A DNA stretch of 64,000 nt, taken from CADEED01 sp035286365. GTDB lineage: Bacteria > Pseudomonadota > Gammaproteobacteria > Steroidobacterales > Steroidobacteraceae. The notes under the pieces were generated by a model. The model searched no databases and was not told the origin of the DNA. It worked only from the letters and a program-made list of their open reading frames with translations. The stretch is from positions 1 to 64,000 of the forward strand of contig DATHJZ010000076.1 of assembly GCA_035286365.1 (NCBI GenBank). Reading direction: 5' to 3'. Below, one piece after another: positions 1-7,803 of the stretch (position 1 is its first letter; each line of letters starts with the position of its first letter). The position numbers were made by a program, and so were the translations under genes.

Positions 1-229
1 CCTGGCAATCGGCAGGTCCTATGGTTGCGACGACGACTTCATCGGCGCGCCCGCGTTCCTTGATGCGCAGCGCCTCTTCGATCGCGATGGCATCGAAAGG
101 ATTGATCGAGAGTTTGACGCCGTCGAGCATCACGCCCGAGCCATCGGGCTTCACTCGGATGCGTACGTTGTAGTCGACGACACGTTTGATTGCGACGAGA
201 ATCCGTCGGGGATTTTGAGCGGTTTCCAT
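1..229 (-). CDS. etfB: Electron transfer flavoprotein beta subunit, N-terminal part (runs off the left edge)
   Basis: The 76 visible codons read METAQNPRRILVAIKRVVDY at the start, followed by RVKPDGSGV and LSINPFDAIAIEEALRIKE. This is the characteristic beginning of EtfB, which with EtfA carries electrons from acyl-CoA dehydrogenases to the quinone pool through ETF:ubiquinone oxidoreductase. The start is the ATG whose complement lies at 227-229. The gene reads leftward out of the window, so etfA should lie beyond position 1. It is divergent from the ABC permease gene, with about 55 bp between the starts. A functional link to the beta-oxidation genes at 28048-30090 and 46736-50045 is inference. 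Confidence 0.9.
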   Translation of the reverse strand, partial: METAQNPRRILVAIKRVVDYNVRIRVKPDGSGVMLDGVKLSINPFDAIAIEEALRIKERGRADEVVVATIGPADCQ

Positions 230-283
230 CGCGTCGAGTGTAACGGGAGTTGTGAAGGTGTTCGAGAGCAGGGCGGAAAGCGA

Positions 284-1207
284 GTGCTGATTTACGCGCT
301 GCGACGAATCGCCGGCCTCGTGCCCACGCTTTTTGTACTCGTCACCCTGTCGTTCTTCATCATTCGCCTGGCGCCCGGCGGACCGTTCGACCAGGAACAG
401 GCCCTGCCGCCCGCGATTCGCGCCAACCTCGATGCCGCCTATGGTCTCGATCAGCCCTTGCTGACCCAGTATGGGCGCTACCTGTCAGACGTCGTCCGCG
501 GCGATCTCGGCCCCTCGTTCCGTTTCAAGGATTTTCGCGTGACGGAACTGATCGCGGCCGGCCTGCCGGTGAGTCTAACTATCGGCTTCGCGGCGATGCT
601 GCTCGCGCTGCTCGCGGGCGTGCCGCTCGGCGCGTACGCCGCCTGGCGCGCGGATTCCTGGGCGGCGCGTGCGTTGATGAACTTCTCGCTGCTCGGCGTG
701 GTGTTGCCGGCGTATGTCGTGGGTCCGGTGCTGGCGCTGGTGTTCGGCATCTACTGGCCGCTGTTTCGCGTCGCGGGATACGAGCCGGGTGATGCGAGCT
801 TCCTGGTCCTGCCCGTCATCACGCTGGCGTTGCCGGTCATCGCCTATCTCGCGCAGCTCACGCGCAGCAGCATGCAGGAAGTCCTGCAGTCGAACTACAT
901 CCGCACCGCGCGCGCGAAGGGACTTTCCGCGCCAGTGTTGTTGTTCCGCCATGCCTTGCGGCCCGCGTTGCTGCCGGTGGTCAGTTACCTGGGACCGGCC
1001 GTGGCGTTCGTGCTGACCGGATCGCTGGTGGTGGAGACCGTGTTCGGCCTGCCGGGATCCGGCCGGTACTTGGTGCAGGGCGCGCTCAATCGCGATTACA
1101 CACTGGTCATGGGCATGATCATCGTCTACGGCGTGTTCACGCTGGTGTGCAACCTGGTCGCCGACCTGTTGTATGGCTGGCTCGATCCGCGGGTGCGACC
1201 CGGATGA
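284..1207 (+). CDS. OppB/DppB-type ABC transporter permease
   Basis: A 307-residue inner-membrane permease of the peptide/nickel/opine importer family. The N-terminus from GTG 284 (VLIYALRRIAGLVPTLFVLV) is the usual first membrane helix of OppB, and the mature region has about six helices. The EAA-type loop is visible around ARAKGLSAPVLLFRHALRPA. The open frame extends upstream to 215, but that part overlaps etfB and is not family-like; GTG 284 has a purine-rich GGGCGGAAAG just upstream. The stop overlaps the next gene by ATGA. The partners are the OppC-like permease and the double ATPase. No substrate-binding protein is present in the window, so the substrate cannot be assigned. Confidence 0.93.
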   Translation: MLIYALRRIAGLVPTLFVLVTLSFFIIRLAPGGPFDQEQALPPAIRANLDAAYGLDQPLLTQYGRYLSDVVRGDLGPSFRFKDFRVTELIAAGLPVSLTIGFAAMLLALLAGVPLGAYAAWRADSWAARALMNFSLLGVVLPAYVVGPVLALVFGIYWPLFRVAGYEPGDASFLVLPVITLALPVIAYLAQLTRSSMQEVLQSNYIRTARAKGLSAPVLLFRHALRPALLPVVSYLGPAVAFVLTGSLVVETVFGLPGSGRYLVQGALNRDYTLVMGMIIVYGVFTLVCNLVADLLYGWLDPRVRPG

Positions 1208-2013
1208 AAGGCCGCATGCGCGCCGCGCTGATCGTACTGGTCTTGCTCGCGGGTCTGGCGTTGGCCGCGCCCTGGCTGACGCCGTATCCGCACGACACGC
1301 TCGACTGGCAACACCAGGCAAGTCCGCCAAGCATTGAAAGCATGCACTGGCTCGGCACCGACCGGCTCGGGCGCGATCTGTTCGCGCGCGGCATGCAGGC
1401 CATGCGCGTTTCCCTGCTGATCGGCGTGTTGGCCGCGCTGGTCAGCGTGTGCATCGGGGTTGCCTGGGGTGCCGCGGCCGGATACGTCGGCGGCCGCGTC
1501 GATGCGGCGATGATGCGCTTCGTCGACATCGTGTACGCGCTGCCGTACATCTTCATCGTGATCATCCTGTCGACGCTGTTTCCGCGCGGCAGTATCGCCG
1601 CGCTGTTCATCGCCATCGGCGCGGTTGGCTGGCTCACCATGGCGCGCATCGTGCGCGGGCAGACCTTGAGCCTGCGGCGCCGCGAATTCGTCGACGCGGC
1701 GATCGCGAGCGGCGTGCGCACCCCCGCCATTCTGTGGCGTCACATCGTGCCGAATGTGGCGGTCCCGGTGATCGCATACGCGACGCTCAACATTCCGCAG
1801 ATGATCCTGTTCGAGAGTTTCCTGAGCTTTCTGGGCTTGGGCGTGCAGGAGCCGTTCGCGAGCCTCGGCAGCCTCATCAGCGAGGGCGCGCAGGAGATGG
1901 AATCCTCGCCGTGGATGCTGCTGGTACCCGCCGCGTTGTTGACCACGTTGCTGGTCGCCTTCAACGTGCTCGGCGAGTCCTTGCGCGCCATGCTCGAGTC
2001 GCCTCATGAGTGA
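1204..2013 (+). CDS. OppC/DppC-type ABC transporter permease
   Basis: A 269-residue second permease of the peptide-type importer. It carries the typical OppC signature HWLGTDRLGRDLFARGM near residue 45, which precedes the transmembrane core. The cytoplasmic loop that contacts the ATPase lies around IASGVRTPAILWRHIVPN, and the C-terminal helices around ESFLSFLGLGVQEPFASLG. ATG 1204 overlaps the stop of the upstream permease (ATGA); a longer frame from 1147 lies inside that gene and is not family-like. It is coupled to the ATPase gene by an 8-bp overlap. Known role: it forms the heterodimeric channel with the OppB-like protein. Confidence 0.93.
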   Translation: MKGRMRAALIVLVLLAGLALAAPWLTPYPHDTLDWQHQASPPSIESMHWLGTDRLGRDLFARGMQAMRVSLLIGVLAALVSVCIGVAWGAAAGYVGGRVDAAMMRFVDIVYALPYIFIVIILSTLFPRGSIAALFIAIGAVGWLTMARIVRGQTLSLRRREFVDAAIASGVRTPAILWRHIVPNVAVPVIAYATLNIPQMILFESFLSFLGLGVQEPFASLGSLISEGAQEMESSPWMLLVPAALLTTLLVAFNVLGESLRAMLESPHE

Positions 2014-3790
2014 GCGTCCGTTGCTGGCCGTGCGAAACCTGACGGTGACCTATTCGGGCGCGCCGGTGGTCGACAACGCGACCTTCGACATCGCGCCGCG
2101 GCGCTGCCTCGGCGTGATCGGCGAATCGGGCGCGGGTAAGACTCAGGTCTTCATGGCATTGATGGGTCTGCTGCCGCCGCAGGCCCGCGTGACCGGTCAC
2201 GCGCATCTTGAAGACATCGCGCTGCTCGAAGCCGCGGGTGCGCAGGTTCGCGGTCGCAGCGTCGCGATGATCTTCCAGGATCCGATGACTTCGCTCACGC
2301 CGCACCTGCGCGTGGGCGACCAGATCGCCGAACCACTGGTCGCGCATCGCGGCATGAGCTGGCAGGACGCACGCGTGCGCGCGGCGCAGCTGCTCGAACA
2401 GGTGCGCATGAGCGACGTGCCGCGCCGGCTGCGCCAGTATCCGCACGAACTGTCCGGCGGCATGCGCCAGCGCGCCATGATTGCGATGGCGCTCGCCTGC
2501 GATCCAAAACTGCTGATCGCCGATGAGCCAACGACCGCGTTGGATGTGTCCGTGCAGGCGCAGCTGCTGAAACTGCTGCTCGAGTTGATCCAGGAACGCG
2601 GCATGGCGCTGGCGCTGGTGACGCACGACATGGGCGTGATCGCCGCGCTGGCCGATGACGTGCTCGTCATGCGAGCGGGCAAGGTGCTGGAGCACGATGC
2701 CGTGCAACGCATCCTGACCGCGCCGGCGCACGAGTACACGCGCGGCCTGCTGGCCGCGACCCCGCGCCTTACGGCACTTGGCGCAATTCCGCGCGCCGTC
2801 CAGGACCTGCCGCCGCCGTTGACAGCGCGCAACGTCAGCGTGCGTCACCCCGTGCGCGGCGGGTGGCTGCGCGCCCGCACGTTCGCAGCGGTCGACGATG
2901 TGTCATTCGATGTGGGCAGCGGCGAGGCACTGGGCATCGTGGGCGAGTCCGGCTGCGGCAAATCGACGCTCACGCGCGCGCTGCTGCGGCTCGGGCCCGC
3001 GTCGCGCGGCGAGATCGTGTGGTTAGGCCGAGCCGTCCAGGATCTCGGCGGCGAGGACCTGCGGCGATTGCGCGATGGCATGCAGGTGGTCTTCCAGGAT
3101 CCGTTCGCCAGCCTCGACCCGCGCATGCGCATCTCGGACATCGTGGCCGAGCCGCTGCGCGCACTGCGCCCGGCGCTCGGGGCCGCCGGGCGCAACGAAC
3201 GAGTCGCGCGCATGCTGGCGAGCGTGGGCCTCACGCCCGAGTATGCGAATCGCCGCGGACGCGAGCTCTCGGGCGGCCAATGCCAGCGCGTGGCGATCGC
3301 GCGCGCCATGATCCTCGAGCCCAAACTACTGGTGTGCGACGAGGCGGTGAGCGCGCTGGACGTGACCATCCAGGCGCAGATCCTCGAGCTGCTGGATGCG
3401 CTCAAACGCGAACACGGCACCAGCATCGTCTTCGTGAGCCACAACCTCGCGGTGGTCCGCCGGCTGTGCGAGCGGGTGATGGTCATGTACCTGGGCCGCA
3501 TCGTCGAAGCGGGGGCCACCGGGGCCGTGTTCGAGACGCCGCGCCACCCGTACACGCGCATGTTGTTAGCGGCCGTGCCGCTGCTCGATCCCGCGCTCGA
3601 GCGTGCGCGCCTCGCCGCCCTCGACGTGCGGGGCGAAACGCCGTCGGCGCTCGAACGGCCGAGCGGCTGCCAGTTCCGCAATCGCTGCCCGGCGGCGCTG
3701 CCGCCGTGCGCCGCCACGAGTCCAGGGACGGAGGAGACCGGAAATTCACACCAGGTGGCCTGCCTGAGGTGGCGCGATCTCGCGAACTGA
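2006..3790 (+). CDS. Double ABC ATPase (OppD-OppF fusion, YejF-like)
   Basis: At 594 residues this is two nucleotide-binding domains in one chain, equivalent to OppD plus OppF. Domain 1 has Walker A GESGAGKTQ, signature LSGGMRQR and Walker B LLIADEPT. Domain 2 has Walker A GESGCGKST, signature LSGGQCQR and Walker B LLVCDEAVSALD. A C-terminal oligopeptide-ABC motif with CQFRNRCP plus further cysteines (about residues 550-585) is the zinc/iron-type tail of OppD/OppF proteins. YejF of the microcin C importer has the same double layout. In Walker A of domain 1 the residue after GKT is Gln, not the usual Ser/Thr. The gene is the third in an overlapping operon with the two permeases. Confidence 0.93.
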   Translation: MSERPLLAVRNLTVTYSGAPVVDNATFDIAPRRCLGVIGESGAGKTQVFMALMGLLPPQARVTGHAHLEDIALLEAAGAQVRGRSVAMIFQDPMTSLTPHLRVGDQIAEPLVAHRGMSWQDARVRAAQLLEQVRMSDVPRRLRQYPHELSGGMRQRAMIAMALACDPKLLIADEPTTALDVSVQAQLLKLLLELIQERGMALALVTHDMGVIAALADDVLVMRAGKVLEHDAVQRILTAPAHEYTRGLLAATPRLTALGAIPRAVQDLPPPLTARNVSVRHPVRGGWLRARTFAAVDDVSFDVGSGEALGIVGESGCGKSTLTRALLRLGPASRGEIVWLGRAVQDLGGEDLRRLRDGMQVVFQDPFASLDPRMRISDIVAEPLRALRPALGAAGRNERVARMLASVGLTPEYANRRGRELSGGQCQRVAIARAMILEPKLLVCDEAVSALDVTIQAQILELLDALKREHGTSIVFVSHNLAVVRRLCERVMVMYLGRIVEAGATGAVFETPRHPYTRMLLAAVPLLDPALERARLAALDVRGETPSALERPSGCQFRNRCPAALPPCAATSPGTEETGNSHQVACLRWRDLAN

Positions 3791-3808
3791 GCGCCAATTC
3801 TCGCCGTG

Positions 3809-3827
3809 GCCCGCTGCGCCAGCGGGC
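3809..3827 (+). terminator. Possible terminator hairpin between the ABC operon and alaA
   Basis: A perfect 7-bp stem (GCCCGCT / AGCGGGC) with a 5-nt loop lies 19 bp after the ATPase stop. It is followed by GCTTCGCGTTATT, only a weak T-rich tract, so termination may be partial. Confidence 0.45.
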
Positions 3828-3872
3828 GCTTCGCGTTATTCTCCGGGCCAGCTTTTCCACCGGAATTTTCGC

Positions 3873-5147
3873 TTGTCCCAGGAATCACAGATCCGCGCCA
3901 GCGAGGGCCTGCGCCACGTCAAGTACGAGATCCGCGGCCGGCTCGCCCGGCGCGCACAGGAACTCGAGCGCCAGGGCTACGAGATCGTCCCGCTGAACAT
4001 CGGCAATCCGGGCGCCTTCGGCTTCCGCACGCCCGAGACCATGCGCCTGGCCATGATCGAGAACATGGCGGTCGCCGAAGGTTACTGCCATCAGAAGGGC
4101 ATATTCCCCGCGCGCGAAGCCGTGGTCATGCAGCAGCAGCTGCGCGGCGTCACCGGTATCAGCGCCGAGGAGGTGTTCATCGGCAACGGCGTCAGCGAGT
4201 TGATAGATCTCTGCTTGCGTGCGCTGCTCAACCCTGGCGACGAGGTGCTGATTCCGAGCCCCGACTATCCACTGTGGTCGGCGGCGGTCACGTTGAATGG
4301 CGGCAAGGCGGTCTACTATCCGTGCCGTCCCGAAAACGGATTCGTTCCCGATCCCGAGGAACTCGCCGCGCTGGTGACGCGCAAGACGCGCGCCATCGTG
4401 ATCATCAACCCTAACAACCCGACCGGCGCCGTCTATCCGCGCGCGGTGTGCGAAGCCATTGCGAGGCTCGCTGAATCGAACCAGCTCATCGTGTTCAGCG
4501 ACGAGATCTACGACCAGATGACCTACGACGGCGTCGAGTCGATCCCGATGGCGACCCTGGTGAAGGACACCCTGTGCTGCACGATGTCAGGCCTGTCCAA
4601 GATCTATCGCGCCTGCGGCTATCGCGTGGGCTGGGCCGCCTTCACCGGCAACCTGCGCGGTGCGGGTGACTACCTGGCCGCGCTCGAACTGCTGACGTCG
4701 TTGCGGCTGTGCTCGAACGTGCCGGCGCAGTGGGCGGTGCAGACCGCGCTCGGCGGCTATCAAAGCATCAAGGAACTGCTGGCACCCGGCGGACGCCTGT
4801 ACGAATCGCGTCGCGCCATTCTCGAGGCCACCACCACGAGCCGCTTCCTGCATCTCGCGCCGCCCAAAGGATCGATGTACGCGTTCGTGCGCGTAAAGAC
4901 GGAAGAGCTGCCGGACTTCGACGACCAGACTTTCGCGCTCGATCTGCTCGAACAGAAACACGTGTTGTTGGCGCCGGGCACGAGCTTCAACGTGCCGTAT
5001 CGCGATCACTTCCGCACGACGTTGCTGCCCGATGCCGCGCTGCTCAAGAAGGTGTTCGCGCGTATCGACGATCTGCTGACTTCGTATGTCGGACGTGCTC
5101 CCAACGACAAAGCACGCGTCGTTCATGCGGAGTCGCGCTTCAAGTAG
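3873..5147 (+). CDS. alaA: Alanine transaminase AlaA-type PLP aminotransferase
   Basis: A 424-residue fold-type I aminotransferase. The N-terminal region (VKYEIRGRLARRAQELE, LNIGNPGAFGF) matches the AlaA/YfbQ group, which makes alanine from pyruvate and glutamate in the cytosol. Other landmarks are NPNNPTG (about residue 178), SDEIYDQMTYDG (about 210) and the PLP lysine in SGLSKIYRACGYRVGW (about 248). The frame begins at TTG 3873, and no ATG or GTG fits better. The Shine-Dalgarno is weak, so the first few residues are uncertain. The gene stands alone between a candidate terminator and the AddB-like gene, whose open frame overlaps its 3' end. Confidence 0.9.
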   Translation: MSQESQIRASEGLRHVKYEIRGRLARRAQELERQGYEIVPLNIGNPGAFGFRTPETMRLAMIENMAVAEGYCHQKGIFPAREAVVMQQQLRGVTGISAEEVFIGNGVSELIDLCLRALLNPGDEVLIPSPDYPLWSAAVTLNGGKAVYYPCRPENGFVPDPEELAALVTRKTRAIVIINPNNPTGAVYPRAVCEAIARLAESNQLIVFSDEIYDQMTYDGVESIPMATLVKDTLCCTMSGLSKIYRACGYRVGWAAFTGNLRGAGDYLAALELLTSLRLCSNVPAQWAVQTALGGYQSIKELLAPGGRLYESRRAILEATTTSRFLHLAPPKGSMYAFVRVKTEELPDFDDQTFALDLLEQKHVLLAPGTSFNVPYRDHFRTTLLPDAALLKKVFARIDDLLTSYVGRAPNDKARVVHAESRFK

Positions 5148-5160
5148 TGCCTCTAAGTTA

Positions 5161-7803
5161 TTGAATAAGCAGAGACTTCCTCGCTCAATTTCCGAGGCGC
5201 TCGACGCCTCCGCCACGCTCATCGTGCCGAGCACTCAACGTCAGGCCGCCATCCGCGTGGCCTGGGCCGAACTACAGCGAGCGCAGGGCCGCGCGGTATG
5301 GAATACGCCGCGCGTGCTCACGTTCGCACAATTCTGCGAACGCGCACTCAAGGAACAATGGGCCGCGAGTGCCGCACCCGATCGACTGCTGGCGCCGGGC
5401 GCGGAGTGGGCGGCGTTGCGCGAGTTGCGCCGCGATGCCGGCGGCATCGCCGAAGCCCGCGCGTTGCTGAACTCGATGCGCACCCTGGACGAGTGGCGAG
5501 TACCGCGCAGCACCGCGGCGTTGTCTTCGTCGCCCGAAGCGGAACTGCTGGCCACGACGGCCGCGCAACTCACTCAGCGGTCGGCTGCGCAGGGGCGCAA
5601 GCCGCTGCGCGACTGGCTGCCCGAACTACCCGCGACGGAAGAGAAGCTGATGGTCGCCGGCTTTGGAACGTTGCCGAGCTTGCATGCGCAGACCCTGCGC
5701 CGGCTCGGTGCCGTGTTGCCCGCGACATTGCCGGCAAGCGCGGCGCCGTTCTCCGTCGCGGTGGCGGAAAACGACGAGCACGAACTCGATCTCATCGCGC
5801 GCTGGTGCCGTGAGCAACTCGCACGCGACCCTGAGTGCCGGCTGCTGATCGTCGACGTGCGCTTGCGTCAACGGCGCGGCCTGTACGAGCGGTTGCTCTC
5901 GCAGACGCTGACGCCGAGCGAGTGGTTTGGAAATACGTCACGCAGTCCCTCGACCGTGTTCACCTTCGAGGGCGGCCGCCCGCTCGCGGAATTCCCGGTC
6001 ATCGCGCACGCACTGTTGACGCTGCGACTCCTCACGGGGCGGCTGCCATTCGAGGAGCTCGTGCGCTGGCTGCGACTGCCGTTCCTCGACCGCGAGGACT
6101 GCTTCGCGGGGGCCGCGATCGAGATCCGACTGCGCGAGGCGCACCAGCTCGAGTTCAGCGCCGCCGAGCTGCTGACGCTGCTCGAAGGCAGTGCCAGCGA
6201 TCATCTGCCCGCGCATTCGCTCGCCAGCCGCCTGAAGCTCGCGATGGCGACCCTGGCAGTTGAAGCGTTGACGCCGGCCGAATGGGCGCCGCGCGCGCTG
6301 ACGGCGCTGAGGCAGCTCGGCTGGCATGGACTGCGTGCTCTGCGCAGCGACGAACAGCAGACCGTGACCCGCTGGCACGCGCTGCTCGACGAATACTCCG
6401 CGCTCGGCGCGTGGTTGCCGCGCGGCTCGGCGGCCGCGGCGGTGAGCGCGCTTGCGGATCTCGCGGCTGAGCGCAACTTCGATGCGGCCAGCGTCGAGGC
6501 GCCGGTCACATTGACCGACTCGCACGACGACCCGATCGTGCGCTACGACGGAATCTGGGTTGCGGGCCTCGACGCCGCGCAATGGCCCGCGCCGCCGCGG
6601 CCCGACGTGTTCATTCCGTTCGGCCTGCAGGTGCAAGCCGGAATTCCGGCATCGACAGCCGCGGGGCAGACCAGCGTGGCGCGCGCCTCGCTTGCCGCCT
6701 GGCGCGCAAGTGCGGGAGCACTGGTTTGCTCGTGGGCGCGTCTCGAAGGCGATGCGCATCGCACCGGGAGTCCCTTGCTGGCGCGCTCGGGGGGACAGGT
6801 CGAGCAATCTACTGCGGACGCAATTGCGCCGCTCGCGCTCGCGACGCGCGTGCCTCACGAACTGTTCGAAGACGAGCAGGGCATCGCGATCGACACGAAT
6901 CTGCGCGTAGTTGGCGGTGTCCGACCGCTGCAATTGCAGGCTGAATGCGCCTTCCACGCGTATGCCGAACTGCGGCTCGACGCGCGGCCGCTCGAATCGC
7001 CGACGCCCGGCATCGATCCGCGCGAGCGCGGCATGCTGCTGCACAAGGCGCTCGAGTTGATATGGGCCAAGCTCAAGGGCCACTTCGAATTGACCAGCAC
7101 CGACGGTGCGGTGCGCAAGTGGATGATCGGCAATGCCGTGGAAGCGGCGGTGGTCGCGGTGTTCCGGGGATACGTGCCGGAAGAACTGCGGTTCGCGGTC
7201 GACCGCGAAAAATTTCGCCTGGAGCAATTGATCCTGGCGCTGCTCGAGCTCGAGAGCCAGCGCCCGGCCTTCGAGGTCGTGAGTGTTGAAGCGCGGCGCG
7301 AGGTGTTGCTAGCGGGCGGACGCTTCGAGGTGCGTATCGATCGCGTGGATTCCATCGAAGGCGGTGGCTTCGCGATTCTCGACTACAAGTCGGGCGAGCC
7401 GCGCGCGCTGCGCTGGCAGGGCGATCTCATCCGCGATCCGCAGCTGATCGCCTATCTGCTCGCCGAGAGCGGCCGCAATGTGCAGGCGCTCGCGAACGTA
7501 TCGCTCGCGAACGGCCGCGCGAAGTTCACCGGCAAGAGCTCGCGCAAGGGATTGCTGCCCGACGTGAACGGCTTGCCGGGTTTGAGCGTGCACAAGAATC
7601 CTCCGGAGGAGATCGACGCCGCCTGGCGCGCGCAAACCGCGGAATGGGTGCAGCTCGTGCGCGAGCTCGCTGCGGAATACATCGCGGGCCGGGCGACGGT
7701 CGAACCTGCGCCCGATGTGTGCCGGTTGTGTGCGCTGACGACGTTGTGCCGGCGCGTCGAACTTGCGGACGACCACGAGCATCCGGGTTACGCGCATGAG
7801 TGA
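5161..7803 (+). CDS. AddB-like PD-(D/E)XK nuclease (putative DNA repair exonuclease subunit)
   Basis: About 880 residues, resembling the AddB-like proteins annotated as probable DNA repair proteins. The N-terminal helicase-like half (ATLIVPSTQRQAAIRVAWAE) has no Walker A motif, so it is probably an inactive helicase fold. The C-terminal nuclease core is RIDRVDSIEGGG then ILDYKSG. Four cysteines are placed as in the AddB iron-sulfur cluster: one in LQAECAFHAY ahead of the nuclease, three in CRLCALTTLC near the end. The frame is open from ATG 5086 and ATG 5125, both inside alaA. TTG 5161 gives the most family-like N-terminus, but no start has a clear Shine-Dalgarno. It overlaps the AddA-like gene by 8 bp. 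Role inferred: double-strand-break end resection. Confidence 0.85.
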   Translation: MNKQRLPRSISEALDASATLIVPSTQRQAAIRVAWAELQRAQGRAVWNTPRVLTFAQFCERALKEQWAASAAPDRLLAPGAEWAALRELRRDAGGIAEARALLNSMRTLDEWRVPRSTAALSSSPEAELLATTAAQLTQRSAAQGRKPLRDWLPELPATEEKLMVAGFGTLPSLHAQTLRRLGAVLPATLPASAAPFSVAVAENDEHELDLIARWCREQLARDPECRLLIVDVRLRQRRGLYERLLSQTLTPSEWFGNTSRSPSTVFTFEGGRPLAEFPVIAHALLTLRLLTGRLPFEELVRWLRLPFLDREDCFAGAAIEIRLREAHQLEFSAAELLTLLEGSASDHLPAHSLASRLKLAMATLAVEALTPAEWAPRALTALRQLGWHGLRALRSDEQQTVTRWHALLDEYSALGAWLPRGSAAAAVSALADLAAERNFDAASVEAPVTLTDSHDDPIVRYDGIWVAGLDAAQWPAPPRPDVFIPFGLQVQAGIPASTAAGQTSVARASLAAWRASAGALVCSWARLEGDAHRTGSPLLARSGGQVEQSTADAIAPLALATRVPHELFEDEQGIAIDTNLRVVGGVRPLQLQAECAFHAYAELRLDARPLESPTPGIDPRERGMLLHKALELIWAKLKGHFELTSTDGAVRKWMIGNAVEAAVVAVFRGYVPEELRFAVDREKFRLEQLILALLELESQRPAFEVVSVEARREVLLAGGRFEVRIDRVDSIEGGGFAILDYKSGEPRALRWQGDLIRDPQLIAYLLAESGRNVQALANVSLANGRAKFTGKSSRKGLLPDVNGLPGLSVHKNPPEEIDAAWRAQTAEWVQLVRELAAEYIAGRATVEPAPDVCRLCALTTLCRRVELADDHEHPGYAHE

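Noticed and set aside
5086..5160. ATG 5086 or ATG 5125 as the AddB-like start
   Set aside because: Both lie inside alaA, lack a ribosome site and add a Ser/Arg-rich stretch not typical of the family; kept only as alternatives.
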